A DNA stretch of 64,000 nucleotides from Proteiniclasticum sediminis (GTDB lineage Bacteria > Bacillota > Clostridia > Clostridiales > Clostridiaceae). Positions 34,398 through 42,923 of the stretch are shown in pieces. Location of the stretch: assembly GCF_018128025.1 (NCBI RefSeq), contig NZ_JAGSCS010000009.1:39568-103567 (forward strand), given 5' to 3'. The position numbers were made by a program, and so were the translations under genes. Under the pieces are notes generated by a model. That model was not told where the DNA came from. It saw only the letters and a list, made by a program, of their open reading frames with translations, and ran no database searches. How positions within the stretch are numbered: position 1 is the first letter of the stretch; every line of letters begins with the position of its first letter.

Positions 34398-35087
34398 CTA
34401 ATCAAGTACCTTTGTGGGGTTGATCTTGATGCCAGGGCCCATGGTGGAAGAGACGGATACGGACTTGATGTACTGACCCTTGGCGGCTGCAGGCTTAGCC
34501 TTGACCAGCGCTTCCATAAGAGCCTTGAAGTTGTCCTTGAGCTTTGCATCGCCGAAGGTCTTCTTTCCGATCGGAACGTGAACGATAGAGGTCTTGTCGA
34601 CTCTGTACTCCACCTTACCGGCCTTGATTTCAGCAATAGCCTTGGCTACATCGAAGGTAACGGTTCCGGACTTGGGGTTCGGCATGAGACCCTTTGGTCC
34701 GAGGACTCTTCCCAGACGTCCTACAACACCCATCATGTCGGGAGTTGCCACGACGACATCGAAGTCAAACCAGTTTTCCTTCTGAATCTTGTCGAGGTAA
34801 TCTTCTGCTCCAACGTACTCTGCTCCAGCTTCCTGAGCTTCCTGAGCCTTAGCGCCCTTGGCGAAAACCAGGACGCGGACGGACTTACCTGTTCCGTGGG
34901 GCAGTACAACTGCACCTCTTACCTGCTGATCTGCGTGTCTTGGGTCAACACCAAGCTTCACGTGAAGTTCGATGGTCTCATCAAACTTAGCCTTGGCAGT
35001 CTTCACTGCGAGCTCCAATGCTTCTTGTGGTGTGTAAAGCACACTCTTATCAACAAGCTTTGCGCTTTCTACATAATTCTTTCCCAT
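34398..35087 (-). CDS. rplA: 50S ribosomal protein L1 (uL1)
   Basis: L1 forms the mobile stalk that helps release E-site tRNA. The product is 229 residues, with [21 protein letters not shown] and the signature [20 protein letters not shown]. It follows rplK after 57 bases. Confidence 0.98.
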   Translation of the reverse strand: MGKNYVESAKLVDKSVLYTPQEALELAVKTAKAKFDETIELHVKLGVDPRHADQQVRGAVVLPHGTGKSVRVLVFAKGAKAQEAQEAGAEYVGAEDYLDKIQKENWFDFDVVVATPDMMGVVGRLGRVLGPKGLMPNPKSGTVTFDVAKAIAEIKAGKVEYRVDKTSIVHVPIGKKTFGDAKLKDNFKALMEALVKAKPAAAKGQYIKSVSVSSTMGPGIKINPTKVLD

Positions 35088-35144
35088 AATATTGCCTCCT
35101 TTGTGGTTTTAACGGTTTAATGCCTCCCACTTATTGGGTAGTTG

Positions 35145-35570
35145 TTATTCTACGATGGTGACGCCCATGCTTCTGGCAGTTCCTTCGATCATGGACATTG
35201 CTGCCTCGACGGATGCTGCGTTCAGGTCAGGCATTTTGGTCTCGGCGATGGTTCTCACCTGAGCCTTGGTCAGCTGTGCGACCTTGGTCTTGTTGGGAAC
35301 GCCTGATCCGCTTTCGATTCCTGCGGCCTTCTTGATCAGTACGGCTGCAGGGGGTGTCTTCAGAATGAAGCTGAAGGATCTGTCCTGGTAAACCGTGATA
35401 ACAACCGGAATGATGTATCCAGCCTTCTCTGCTGTTCTTGCGTTGAACTCCTTACAGAATCCCATGATGTTAACACCATGCTGTCCAAGAGCGGGTCCTA
35501 CCGGGGGAGCCGGAGTTGCCTTTCCTGCAGGAAGCTGTAGCTTGATCATTCCAGTAACTTTCTTTGCCAT
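35145..35570 (-). CDS. rplK: 50S ribosomal protein L11 (uL11)
   Basis: L11 lies at the GTPase centre and is needed for RelA-type stringent activation; it is also the thiostrepton target. The product is 141 residues, with [20 protein letters not shown] and the C-terminal RNA-binding signature [20 protein letters not shown]. It lies between nusG and rplA. Confidence 0.98.
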   Translation of the reverse strand: MAKKVTGMIKLQLPAGKATPAPPVGPALGQHGVNIMGFCKEFNARTAEKAGYIIPVVITVYQDRSFSFILKTPPAAVLIKKAAGIESGSGVPNKTKVAQLTKAQVRTIAETKMPDLNAASVEAAMSMIEGTARSMGVTIVE

Positions 35571-35649
35571 GAGTTTATTCCTCCTATACTGTGGTAGATT
35601 GCGGGTATTTTACCCTCCCACTTATTTCAGACCCAAAGGGTCACAAAAC

Positions 35650-36174
35650 CTAATAAATCTTTTCGATCTGATTGAAGTCCAGTTCTGCCGGAGTAGCCCG
35701 ACCAAACATTTCGACTTCAACTTTAACCTTGCGCTTGTCGTTGTGGATCTCGACGACGGTAGCCGGGAAGCCCTTGAACGGTGTGGCGATGATCTTGACG
35801 CTCTCGCCGATGACCAGATCAATGGCAGCCTGAGTTTCCGCGATGCCCATGGCTCTGACCTCTTCATCCGTCAGCGGAACAGGATTGTTGGATTTGGCTC
35901 CCACAAAACCAGTCACACCACGGGTGTTTCGGACAATATACCAGGTATCTTCTGTCATGACCATTTTGACAAGAACGTACCCCGGAAACTTCTTCTTGAG
36001 GACAACCTTTTCCTTGTCATCCTTTCTTTCGATGACTTCTTCCATAGGAACCTCTACACCCTGTAAAAGATGTCCAAGATTTCTGTTCTCAATTGCCTTT
36101 TCAAGGTTTACCTTTACTTTGTTCTCATAACCTGAATATGTATGTACGACGTACCAACGTGCTTTTTCTTCCAT
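35650..36174 (-). CDS. nusG: transcription termination/antitermination factor NusG
   Basis: NusG binds the polymerase clamp and couples transcription with Rho or the ribosome. The product is 174 residues: an N-terminal NGN domain (ARWYVVHTYSGYENKVKVNL) and a C-terminal KOW domain (GESVKIIATPFKGFPATVVE). It follows secE, the standard arrangement. Confidence 0.98.
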   Translation of the reverse strand: MEEKARWYVVHTYSGYENKVKVNLEKAIENRNLGHLLQGVEVPMEEVIERKDDKEKVVLKKKFPGYVLVKMVMTEDTWYIVRNTRGVTGFVGAKSNNPVPLTDEEVRAMGIAETQAAIDLVIGESVKIIATPFKGFPATVVEIHNDKRKVKVEVEMFGRATPAELDFNQIEKIY

Positions 36175-36221
36175 ACGAAAATAGAGGAGCAGACATTGCG
36201 TTCTACCCCTTTCCTCCTTGT

Positions 36222-36422
36222 TTAAAGTTTATAGAGTATTTCAGTCAGGATCCCCTTGTAGATGACATCCGCAATAGCGATCAGCACGACATAAATCGCA
36301 CAGATCACGGATACAACCGACACGGCCTTTTTGACTTCCTCTTTGGAGGGCCAGGTTATTTTGTTGAGTTCGTTTTTGACACCTTTTACAAGATCTACAA
36401 GTCCTTTTGTCTTCGAAGCCAT
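36222..36422 (-). CDS. secE: preprotein translocase subunit SecE
   Basis: SecE clamps the two halves of SecY. The product is 66 residues, the short Gram-positive type with one membrane helix (AVSVVSVICAIYVVLIAIAD) preceded by the amphipathic segment NELNKITWPSKEEVKKA. It is flanked by rpmG and nusG. Confidence 0.97.
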   Translation of the reverse strand: MASKTKGLVDLVKGVKNELNKITWPSKEEVKKAVSVVSVICAIYVVLIAIADVIYKGILTEILYKL

Positions 36423-36443
36423 GAAATCACATCCTTAGCTGTG

Positions 36444-36593
36444 TTACTTTGTTTCTTTGTGAACAGTATGCTTTCTGCAGAACTTGCAATACTTGCTCAT
36501 CTCAAGTCTCTCTGGGTTGTTCTTCTTATTCTTCATCGTATCGTAGTTTCTCTGCTTACATTCTGTGCATGCCAAAGTCATTCTAACTCTCAC
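36444..36593 (-). CDS. rpmG: 50S ribosomal protein L33 (bL33), zinc-binding form
   Basis: A 49-residue protein read by hand: [20 protein letters not shown] at the start and [19 protein letters not shown] at the end. Two CxxC pairs (9/12 and 36/39) bind zinc. The start is a GTG with GGAGG about eight bases upstream; the ATG four codons later is a less likely start. It lies in its usual place before secE. Confidence 0.96.
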   Translation of the reverse strand: MRVRMTLACTECKQRNYDTMKNKKNNPERLEMSKYCKFCRKHTVHKETK

Positions 36594-36670
36594 TTTTAAG
36601 CACCTCCGTACATTATAATTTTTATTGTCGACAACATAAATAGCCCCATTTGGCAGGGTATTACTAAATT

Positions 36671-36699
36671 ACTTTATCACAAGGCCCTGACCCTGTCAA
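36671..36699 (-). promoter_or_regulatory. promoter of rpmG-secE-nusG-rplK-rplA
   Basis: TTGACA - 17 bases - TAAAGT on the minus strand (-35 at 36694-36699, -10 at 36671-36676), between the tuf copy 2 terminator and rpmG. Confidence 0.85.
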
Positions 36700-36763
36700 T
36701 TAGAAAAACGGGTTTATTTTGAATGCCATGTGGAAAGGCGTTTCCTCGGACCTTCTTTGGGTT

Positions 36764-36790
36764 AAAAAAGGACTGGCAAGCCAGTCCTTT
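36764..36790 (-). terminator. intrinsic terminator after tuf copy 2
   Basis: Stem AAGGACTGGC / GCCAGTCCTT with a TT loop followed by a T run. It is nearly identical to the terminator after tuf copy 1, showing that the duplicated tract extends past the gene. Confidence 0.93.
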
Positions 36791-36801
36791 TCATTTGAAA
36801 A

Positions 36802-37995
36802 TTATTCGCTGATGGTGGAAACTACGCCTGAACCTACGGTTCTTCCGCCTTCGCGGATAGCGAATCTCAGTCCTTCATCCATGGCGATGGGGGTGATCAG
36901 CTCAACAGCCATATCGATATGGTCGCCAGGCATTACCATTTCCATGCCGTTCGGAAGCTTGATGTTTCCGGTTACGTCGGTGGTTCTGAAGTAGAACTGG
37001 GGTCTGTAGCCATCGAAGAATGGGGTGTGTCTTCCGCCTTCTTCCTTCTTCAGCACGTACACCTGTCCAACGAACTTGGTGTGGGGCTTTACGGAACCGG
37101 GCTTAGCCAGAACCTGTCCTCTTTCAATATCCGATCTCTGGATACCTCTGAGCAGGGCTCCGATGTTGTCGCCAGCCTGAGCGGAATCCAGAAGCTTTCT
37201 GAACATCTCGACGCCGGTAACGACGGTCTTGCGGGAATCTTCCTTCAGACCAACCACTTCAACTTCATCTCCAACCTTCAGAATACCCGTCTCTACTCTT
37301 CCGGTAGCTACGGTTCCGCGTCCGGTAATGGTGAACACGTCTTCCACAGGCATCAGGAAGGGCTTGTCGGTCTGTCTCTCTGGGGTGGGGATGTAGCTGT
37401 CTACAGCTGCCATCAGGTCCAGAATCGGCTGGATAGCCACGGGATCCGTGGGGTTCTCCAGAGCCTTCAGTGCGGATCCGGCCACCACGGGGGTGTCATC
37501 TCCGGGGAAGTCATACTCGCTGAGGAGTTCGCGAACTTCCATCTCGACCAGTTCCAGAAGTTCTGGATCGTCAACCATGTCGGCCTTGTTCAGGAACACG
37601 ACGATGTAGTTAACGCCTACTCGGGAAGCCAGAAGGATGTGCTCACGGGTCTGGGGCATTGGGCCATCTGCTGCGGAAACAACGAGGATAGCGCCGTCCA
37701 TCTGTGCTGCTCCGGTGATCATGTTCTTGACATAGTCAGCATGTCCAGGGCAGTCCACGTGGGCATAGTGACGGTTTTCCGTCTCGTACTCTACGTGGGA
37801 GGTGTTGATGGTGATTCCTCTTTCCTTCTCTTCAGGGGCCTTGTCGATCTGATCGTACTTGGTCGCCTGAGCAAATCCTCTCTGTGCAAGCACAGTGGTG
37901 ATTGCTGCGGTCAGCGTGGTCTTGCCGTGGTCAACGTGTCCGATGGTTCCGATGTTGACGTGCGGCTTGCTTCTTTCAAATTTTGCTTTTGCCAT
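36802..37995 (-). CDS. tuf: elongation factor Tu, copy 2
   Basis: The second EF-Tu gene encodes a protein identical to that of copy 1 (397 residues, same GTPase motifs). The DNA differs from copy 1, as far as I compared, only by C for T in one His codon (plus-strand g at 37960 versus a at 20120). Shared sequence extends from the terminator through the ribosome site and ends at 38014. Unlike copy 1, it has its own promoter (38036-38064) and terminator, so it is a single-gene unit downstream of tRNA-Thr. Confidence 0.98.
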   Translation of the reverse strand: MAKAKFERSKPHVNIGTIGHVDHGKTTLTAAITTVLAQRGFAQATKYDQIDKAPEEKERGITINTSHVEYETENRHYAHVDCPGHADYVKNMITGAAQMDGAILVVSAADGPMPQTREHILLASRVGVNYIVVFLNKADMVDDPELLELVEMEVRELLSEYDFPGDDTPVVAGSALKALENPTDPVAIQPILDLMAAVDSYIPTPERQTDKPFLMPVEDVFTITGRGTVATGRVETGILKVGDEVEVVGLKEDSRKTVVTGVEMFRKLLDSAQAGDNIGALLRGIQRSDIERGQVLAKPGSVKPHTKFVGQVYVLKKEEGGRHTPFFDGYRPQFYFRTTDVTGNIKLPNGMEMVMPGDHIDMAVELITPIAMDEGLRFAIREGGRTVGSGVVSTISE

Positions 37996-38035
37996 TATTC
38001 TTTCTCCTCCTTAATACCTGAGCATTTCAAGTTCT

Positions 38036-38064
38036 ATTATAATATGTTTTGCGTTCATTGACTA
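38036..38064 (-). promoter_or_regulatory. promoter of tuf copy 2
   Basis: TAGTCA - 17 bases - TATAAT on the minus strand (-35 at 38059-38064, -10 at 38036-38041). The -35 has four of six consensus bases, the -10 all six. Read-through from the tRNA-Thr promoter could add to expression. Confidence 0.65.
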
Positions 38065-38107
38065 GACCCAACAACGGTGCCTGGTGTTCCGCGTATAAAA
38101 GGGTAAA

Positions 38108-38183
38108 TGGAGCCCATAAGCGGATTTGAACCGCTGACCTCCGCCTTACCAAGGCGACGCTCTACCAACTGAGCTATATGGGC
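38108..38183 (-). tRNA. tRNA-Thr (anticodon GGT), CCA encoded
   Basis: A 76-base cloverleaf on the minus strand. The acceptor stem is GCCCATA / TATGGGC. The D arm is GCTC AGTTGGTA GAGC. The anticodon stem TCGCC / GGCGG has loop TTGGTAA, so the anticodon is GGT. The T arm is AGCGG TTCAAAT CCGCT. The discriminator is T and the 3' CCA is encoded. It lies 44 bases upstream of the tuf copy 2 promoter region. Confidence 0.97.
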
Positions 38184-38201
38184 AAGAACCTTACCTAGAC
38201 A

Positions 38202-38230
38202 ATATTACTAAAAACCCTATTTGTTGTCAA
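38202..38230 (-). promoter_or_regulatory. promoter of tRNA-Thr
   Basis: TTGACA - 17 bases - TAATAT on the minus strand (-35 at 38225-38230, -10 at 38202-38207), just upstream of the tRNA 5' end. Confidence 0.85.
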
Positions 38231-38251
38231 CACCTATCTTGGAAAAGTTCT

Positions 38252-38881
38252 TCAGCTTTCCGTCAGATTTCGGGAGAGTTTTTTTCGAATCCGTTGAATG
38301 GCATTGTCTATCGCTTTTTCTTCTTTTTCGAGAATTTTTGCGATTTTGCTGTAACTGACCCCTTGAAGATAGAGGCGCAGCACCTTCAGCTCAAAATCGG
38401 ACAGGCTTCTTCGGATCTCTTCATTGATCTCCGAGGTCTTTTCCAGGTCCAGATAAAGGAATTCCGGATCTTCCCGCCGACCGGTGGTGAAGACATCCAG
38501 GTATTCTTTTTCTGAATCCTCGGCAAACAGGGGTCGGTTTAAGGACACGTAGGTATTCAGCGGAATGTGCTTTTGGCGCGAGGCAGTCTTAATGGCCGTC
38601 ATGATTTGACGGGTAACACAGATATCCATAAAGGTTTTGAAGGAAGCCTGCTTATCCCGGCTGTAATCCTTGATGGCCTCATAGAGCCCGATGAGTCCTT
38701 CCTGAAGGATGTCTTCGGAATCCCCGCCCACCAGATAGTACGCCCGGGATTTGTTCTTCACATAGGGGAGATATTTGGACGTAATGAACTCCGACGCTTC
38801 TTTTTCCCCAGCTTGGGCCAAAAGAACGACATCCTCATCACTGAGCTCCCGATACTTCTCATTCTCCTCGTAATAACTCAT
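38252..38881 (-). CDS. sigH: RNA polymerase sigma factor SigH
   Basis: Sigma-H directs transition-phase and early sporulation (or competence-like) genes in Firmicutes. The product is 209 residues. Region 2 includes YYLVGGDSEDILQEGLIGLY and FKTFMDICVTRQIMTAIK; region 4 includes LSDFELKVLRLYLQGVSYSK and IDNAIQRIRKKL. Its place after yacP is the conserved Firmicutes position. GGAGGTGGACG precedes the ATG. Whether the organism sporulates cannot be told from this window. Confidence 0.95.
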   Translation of the reverse strand: MSYYEENEKYRELSDEDVVLLAQAGEKEASEFITSKYLPYVKNKSRAYYLVGGDSEDILQEGLIGLYEAIKDYSRDKQASFKTFMDICVTRQIMTAIKTASRQKHIPLNTYVSLNRPLFAEDSEKEYLDVFTTGRREDPEFLYLDLEKTSEINEEIRRSLSDFELKVLRLYLQGVSYSKIAKILEKEEKAIDNAIQRIRKKLSRNLTES

Positions 38882-38943
38882 CGTCCACCTCCAACGTCTC
38901 GTCGACGAACCTGGGAAAGGCCTAGACCGCTTGAATTGACTAA

Positions 38944-38972
38944 ATTATGACGGAAAAACGGCTGAAAGTCAA
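38944..38972 (-). promoter_or_regulatory. promoter of sigH, overlapping the yacP terminator
   Basis: TTGACT - 17 bases - CATAAT on the minus strand (-35 at 38967-38972, -10 at 38944-38949). The -35 lies in the loop and descending arm of the terminator hairpin of the upstream unit. Confidence 0.7.
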
Positions 38973-38986
38973 GCTTTCAGCCGTTT
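38953..38986 (-). terminator. intrinsic terminator of mrnC-rlmB-yacP
   Basis: Minus-strand stem AACGGCTGAAAG / CTTTCAGCCGTT with a 5-base loop and a T run. The yacP stop codon (TGA at 38979-38977) is inside the ascending arm, and the sigH promoter -35 is in the loop. Confidence 0.9.
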
Positions 38987-39477
38987 CTACGCATTTTCTC
39001 CAGTTTTTCCCGGGCTTCGTCATCCATATGATCGGAGAGCTTCAGAGCATCCCGATCCGACAAGGCGTCCGTCTTCTTTCGGATGCTCCGGGCAGCCTCC
39101 AGATAGGCCGCCCAGAACTCCTTGGAGCTCATTCGGGTGGCTCCCCTGCCGAAAATGATCTGCTGCTCCAGATTGTCCGAAGTCACTACCTGAACATCGG
39201 CGCGGCGTCCCAGTTCATCCACCGCCCGCTCGATGTAGGCATCGGCGGTTTCCTTGTCCTTGGTGTACACCACTTCCACGTTGGTGCGCATCTCCTTATG
39301 CTGACTATTCCCCGGAACCCGGTGGGCGTCAAAAACCACGATGACCTTCACCCCATAGAAGCTGGCGTAGTTGATCATGTACTCCACCAGTTTTTCTCGG
39401 GAGGCCCCAAGTTCCAGGTCCTTCAGGTCGCTCCACGAGTTGATTACATTATAACCGTCAATAAATACCCTTTTCAT
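38977..39477 (-). CDS. yacP: YacP/Rae1-family NYN-domain ribonuclease
   Basis: A 166-residue PIN-like NYN-domain protein; the Bacillus subtilis homologue (Rae1) is a ribosome-associated A-site endonuclease. Visible acidic active-site residues are FIDGYNVINSW (Asp), VVFDAHRVPG (Asp), KETADAYIERAVDELG (Asp/Glu) and VVTSDNLEQQIIFGRG (Asp). It follows rlmB, as in most Firmicutes, and its stop lies inside the terminator stem. Confidence 0.93.
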   Translation of the reverse strand: MKRVFIDGYNVINSWSDLKDLELGASREKLVEYMINYASFYGVKVIVVFDAHRVPGNSQHKEMRTNVEVVYTKDKETADAYIERAVDELGRRADVQVVTSDNLEQQIIFGRGATRMSSKEFWAAYLEAARSIRKKTDALSDRDALKLSDHMDDEAREKLEKMRRNG

Positions 39478-39504
39478 GTCGAACCCAAAGGCCTCCTTTC
39501 CCTG

Positions 39505-40377
39505 TTATTTCCCGGCGCTGAGCCGAGTGGTCATCACTTCGTACATGAGGATTCCCGCCGCTACTGAAGCGTTGAGGGAGTTTACTTTCCCCACCATGGG
39601 GATACTCACGATGCTGTCGCACTTCTGGGCCACCAGCCGGGAAATCCCCTTTCCTTCATTGCCAATGACCAGGGCCACTCCGCCGGAGAAGTTGGTCTTG
39701 TGGCTTTCGCTGTCACCCTTCATGTCCGCGCCATAGACAAAGAGTCCGGCATCCTTCAGCTCATCCAGCGTCCGGGCAATGTTGGTCACCTTGGCAATGG
39801 CCATGTGGTTCACGGCACCGGCAGACGTCTTGTACACGGTGGAATTGACGCCGACGCTGCGCCGTTTGGGGATGATGACCCCGTGAACGCCCGTGAGCTC
39901 CGCCGTTCGGACGATGGAGCCCAGGTTATGGGGGTCTTCAATTTCGTCCAGGACCAGGATGAAGGGTTTCTCCCCTCGCTCCTCGGCAATTTTTAAGATA
40001 TCCGGCAGCTCCCGATAATGGTAGGGCGTCACATAGGCAATGACCCCCTGGTGATGCTTGGTGTTGCTCACATCGTCCAGCCTGCGGCGATCCACTTCCA
40101 TCACGGGAATATTCCGTTCCCGGGCCATGGAGATGATCTTCACGATGGAACCCTGGGTTTCCCCTTTGCTCACCAGAAGCTTCTCAATGGTCAGCTTGGA
40201 GTCAAAGGCTTCCAGGATGGGATTACGCCCCTCGATAATGTTTTCATTGAGCTCACGCTCTTCCTGGGGCTCCCGGACCTCTCTGGGGACACGAGGTCCC
40301 TTTTCCAGGCGTTTTCTTCGATCTTCCTGCTTGATCATTTCTGTTTCGATGCGTCTTTTATTTTCTCTCTTAGTCAT
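39505..40377 (-). CDS. rlmB: 23S rRNA (guanosine-2'-O-)-methyltransferase RlmB (SpoU family)
   Basis: A TrmH/SpoU-type enzyme that methylates the ribose of a guanosine in 23S rRNA (G2251 in E. coli numbering). The product is 290 residues. The N-terminal 45 residues are very charged, then comes a substrate-binding domain (IIEGRNPILEAFDS). The trefoil-knot motifs are LDEIEDPHNLGSIVRTAEL (motif 1, with Asn and Arg), ALVIGNEGKGIS (motif 2) and IPMVGKVNSLNASVAAGILM (motif 3). Its start overlaps the mrnC stop by 8 bases. Confidence 0.95.
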   Translation of the reverse strand: MTKRENKRRIETEMIKQEDRRKRLEKGPRVPREVREPQEERELNENIIEGRNPILEAFDSKLTIEKLLVSKGETQGSIVKIISMARERNIPVMEVDRRRLDDVSNTKHHQGVIAYVTPYHYRELPDILKIAEERGEKPFILVLDEIEDPHNLGSIVRTAELTGVHGVIIPKRRSVGVNSTVYKTSAGAVNHMAIAKVTNIARTLDELKDAGLFVYGADMKGDSESHKTNFSGGVALVIGNEGKGISRLVAQKCDSIVSIPMVGKVNSLNASVAAGILMYEVMTTRLSAGK

Positions 40378-40822
40378 GGTTTTCTCCTTCCACTACGGTA
40401 AATGCGTGATCAATGAGGATTTGGAGTCTCTCTGTATTCCCCGTGAGATACAGGTAGCCGATCAGCGCCTCAAAGCCGCTGGCCCGCCGATAGTCGAGCA
40501 CATCCGCATTCTTGGGCACGGTGCCGGATTTCGTGTTTCTTCCCCGCTTGTAGACATAGTGCTCCTGTTCGGTGAAGAGCGGCTCCAGTTCTTCCACGAT
40601 GCGGCTCTGGCTGGAGGCCTTCACATAGCGGATCGCCTGGAGATGGAGCTCCCGGGGCACCATCCGGGGCGCCCTTCGCAGGATCCGCTCCCGGACATAG
40701 TTTTCATAGACGCTGTCGCCGATGAACGCCAGGGACAGCGGATGGTAAGCCAAGGCTTCGGTTTCACTAAGCGGTGCAGAATACATGACGGCCTCCAAAG
40801 TTTCTTCTTCTGGTATTTTCAT
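40370..40822 (-). CDS. mrnC: Mini-ribonuclease III
   Basis: A 150-residue RNase III catalytic domain without a double-stranded-RNA-binding domain. In Bacillus it matures 23S rRNA ends. Catalytic acidic residues are in LAFIGDSVYENYVRERIL and in ASGFEALIGYLYLTGN. It overlaps rlmB, with which it is commonly paired. In many Clostridia cysS is directly upstream; here cysS is about 3.5 kb away beyond rpsD, apbE and a lipoprotein gene. Confidence 0.95.
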   Translation of the reverse strand: MKIPEEETLEAVMYSAPLSETEALAYHPLSLAFIGDSVYENYVRERILRRAPRMVPRELHLQAIRYVKASSQSRIVEELEPLFTEQEHYVYKRGRNTKSGTVPKNADVLDYRRASGFEALIGYLYLTGNTERLQILIDHAFTVVEGENHD

Positions 40823-40871
40823 TATAACTTCCTTTCTCCCAAAAGGACATTCCGAAAAAGCTGATCATAAG

Positions 40872-40901
40872 AAAAAGGATCTGACCGGAATCAGATCCTT
40901 T
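40872..40901 (-). terminator. intrinsic terminator of rpsD
   Basis: Minus-strand stem AAAGGATCTGA / TCAGATCCTTT with a 6-base loop and T run, ten bases beyond the rpsD stop. It shows that rpsD is a single-gene unit. Confidence 0.93.
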
Positions 40902-40911
40902 GCGGTACCTA

Positions 40912-41505
40912 TTACTTTGAGTAGAACTCAACGATCAACTGCTCATTGATCTCAATGGGTAACTCTTCTCTCTGAGGCTCTCTTACGAGGGTAGCCTTGA
41001 AGTTGTCAACATCCTTCTCGATGTATCCCAGGGGTGAAGCGGAGATATTGTTGAAGTTCTGAACGAAAAGCTCAGTCTTTCTGGACTTCTCTCTCATTTC
41101 AACCACATCACCAACCTTCAGTCCATAGGACGGAATGTTGACGCTCTTGCCATTGACCAGGAAGTGGCCATGGGTAACCATCTGTCTTGCCTGACGGATG
41201 GAGCTGGCGAAGCCCATTCTGTAGGCCATGTTGTCCAGTCTCTTCTCCAGCAGGTTGATCAGAACCGGTCCGGGCTGATCCTTGCTCTTCATGGCTTTGT
41301 CCACGTAACGGACAAACTGCTTCTCCAGTACGCCATAGTATGCTCTCAGTCTCTGCTTCTCGAGGAGCTGTACGCCGTACTCGGAAAGCTTCTTGTCTGC
41401 TCTTGCTGTGCCTCTCTTCGCTCTGTTCATCGCCTTAGGATGTCCAACAACGTTCAGCCCCAGTCTTCTGGCTGTCTTAAAACGGGGTCCCATCATTTTT
41501 GCCAT
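40912..41505 (-). CDS. rpsD: 30S ribosomal protein S4 (uS4), stand-alone
   Basis: S4 starts 30S assembly and forms part of the mRNA entry channel. The product is 197 residues from the ATG at 41505: [20 protein letters not shown], then the S4 RNA-binding domain [20 protein letters not shown] and [19 protein letters not shown]. The TTG six codons upstream is unlikely because it overlaps GGAGG. It lies outside the alpha operon, with its own promoter, leader and terminator, as in Bacillus subtilis, where rpsD is also separate and self-regulated. Confidence 0.97.
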   Translation of the reverse strand: MAKMMGPRFKTARRLGLNVVGHPKAMNRAKRGTARADKKLSEYGVQLLEKQRLRAYYGVLEKQFVRYVDKAMKSKDQPGPVLINLLEKRLDNMAYRMGFASSIRQARQMVTHGHFLVNGKSVNIPSYGLKVGDVVEMREKSRKTELFVQNFNNISASPLGYIEKDVDNFKATLVREPQREELPIEINEQLIVEFYSK

Positions 41506-41570
41506 TTTTGTGTTTACCTCCAAAAATTAAATACTTGCCGCGGTATTTTTTATCTTTTGGATATGCCATA
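41506..41570 (-). promoter_or_regulatory. rpsD leader with hairpin reaching the ribosome site
   Basis: On the minus strand 41560-41520 can fold with CCAAAA pairing to TTTTGG at the outside and AATAC to GTATT at the inside, leaving an 8-base GC-rich loop. The final GG of the stem are the first bases of the GGAGG ribosome site. This is a plausible S4 autoregulatory site, but it is an inference from pairing only. Confidence 0.45.
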
Positions 41571-41574
41571 CAAT

Positions 41575-41603
41575 ATTTTATACTCTTCAAATCAAAAAGT
41601 CAA
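41575..41603 (-). promoter_or_regulatory. promoter of rpsD
   Basis: TTGACT - 17 bases - TAAAAT on the minus strand (-35 at 41598-41603, -10 at 41575-41580). Confidence 0.83.
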
Positions 41604-41666
41604 AGGATTTATACGGATTATTTCCCTGAATCTCAACGGAATTTCCCGTCACGGGAAACATTCGGT

Positions 41667-42752
41667 TTAGTCCGCTCCGGAAGCGCCTTTGCTCTTTAAC
41701 AGTTTCTCAAACCCGTCGGAAATAATCACCTCATTGTCATGGGTAACCCAAAGGGCATAACTGTCCGGAATCTTGGCCAGCATGGCTTTCCCTTCCTCCA
41801 GGGTGGAGAGGAACAATGTGGTGGACATGAAGTCCGCCAGCCCCGAGTCCTTCATGACCACGGTCACGGCTTTAAACTGGGTTCCGGGCATGAGGGTGTC
41901 GCTGTCGATGAGATGGTGATATTTGGTGTCTCCCACCACATAGTAGCGCTGATAGTCCCCGGAGGTGACCACAGCGATGTTATTGGCGAAGATCGTATCC
42001 AGGGAAGGACCGTCGGTGAAGATGGACTCATCAGGATTCTGGATCCCGATTCCCCATCGGGCCTTTACCTCTTCTTTGGGCTTGTCCAGAGCCTTCACAT
42101 TGCCGCCTGCACTGATGATGAGGGAGGTGAACCCCTTAGCGCGCATGTACTCCCCTACAGCCTCTGTGGCATAACCCTTGGCCACGGCACCCACATCGAG
42201 GCTCATCTCGGGATCCTCCAGATACACCGTTCCTTGGGCTTCGTCCACGATGACTTTCTCGATATCCGTATGGGCATTGGCAGCCTGCAGGAGCTCCATG
42301 GGCGGAACTTCCGCATTGGCCGGATCATCCTCCGCTGCGCTGCGGTAGTCATGCCAGATGGACAGCACTGCGCCCATGGCGATATTGGCTTTTCCATTGG
42401 TCTTTTCGTACCACTCCTTGGAGAACAGAATCAGATCGATGAGCTTCTGATCCACTTTCACCGGTTTGATGCCAGCGTTGTCGTTGATGGTTTTAATGTT
42501 GTTAACTCCAGGATAATCATTGTAAATATCGTAGAGTTCATGATAAGTCTTGAACTCCTGACGAATTTCTTCAAAATAGGCCGTGAACTGCTCCTCGGTC
42601 TCCGTATAGCCGATGACCGTGGTCACCGTGTCAAAGTACTCGAAGAAGTTATCTTGGTAGCGCGTAAAGGCGACCTGGTTCTTGTTTTGACATCCGCTGA
42701 GAATCATCATGAGAAGGAGAAGAGGTGTGAGGATTAGCGTTATTTTTTTCAT
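41667..42752 (-). CDS. apbE: FAD:protein FMN transferase (ApbE family), lipoprotein
   Basis: ApbE links FMN covalently to Ser or Thr of extracytoplasmic proteins, using FAD and Mg. The product is 361 residues with a lipoprotein signal (MKKITLILTPLLLLMMILSG, lipobox LSGC with Cys21), so it acts outside the membrane. Family landmarks are MSLDVGAVAKGYATEAV, LIISAGGNVKALDKP, NIAVVTSGDYQRYYVV, YHHLIDSDT and the C-terminal DSGLADFMSTTLF. It lies next to a lipoprotein with two candidate flavin-attachment motifs, which is its likely substrate. Confidence 0.93.
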   Translation of the reverse strand: MKKITLILTPLLLLMMILSGCQNKNQVAFTRYQDNFFEYFDTVTTVIGYTETEEQFTAYFEEIRQEFKTYHELYDIYNDYPGVNNIKTINDNAGIKPVKVDQKLIDLILFSKEWYEKTNGKANIAMGAVLSIWHDYRSAAEDDPANAEVPPMELLQAANAHTDIEKVIVDEAQGTVYLEDPEMSLDVGAVAKGYATEAVGEYMRAKGFTSLIISAGGNVKALDKPKEEVKARWGIGIQNPDESIFTDGPSLDTIFANNIAVVTSGDYQRYYVVGDTKYHHLIDSDTLMPGTQFKAVTVVMKDSGLADFMSTTLFLSTLEEGKAMLAKIPDSYALWVTHDNEVIISDGFEKLLKSKGASGAD

Positions 42753-42796
42753 GTTGCCTCCACATCAATGGGAAATCTCCCAGACTTTATCTGTCG

Positions 42797-42805
42797 ATTA
42801 TAGCA
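42797..42805 (-). promoter_or_regulatory. extended -10 promoter of apbE
   Basis: TGC-TATAAT on the minus strand (extended -10), about 45 bases upstream of apbE. No good -35 is visible. Confidence 0.55.
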
Positions 42806-42883
42806 CATCCTGAATTCCCCGAAAGTTACATTTCGCTGAAAATTCCACGGATTCTTGAAGCCCAGGATAATTCCGGTCTTGAA

Positions 42884-42913
42884 AAAAGCTCCTCCATTTC
42901 TGGAGGAGCCTCA
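42884..42913 (-). terminator. intrinsic terminator of the lipoprotein gene
   Basis: Minus-strand stem GGCTCCTCC / GGAGGAGCT-type with a 6-base loop and six T. Confidence 0.92.
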
Positions 42914-42923
42914 TTTTTAGTGA

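Noticed and set aside
41641..41657. A TTTCCCG/CGGGAAA hairpin after apbE as terminator
   Set aside because: Short stem and no T run; may be chance.
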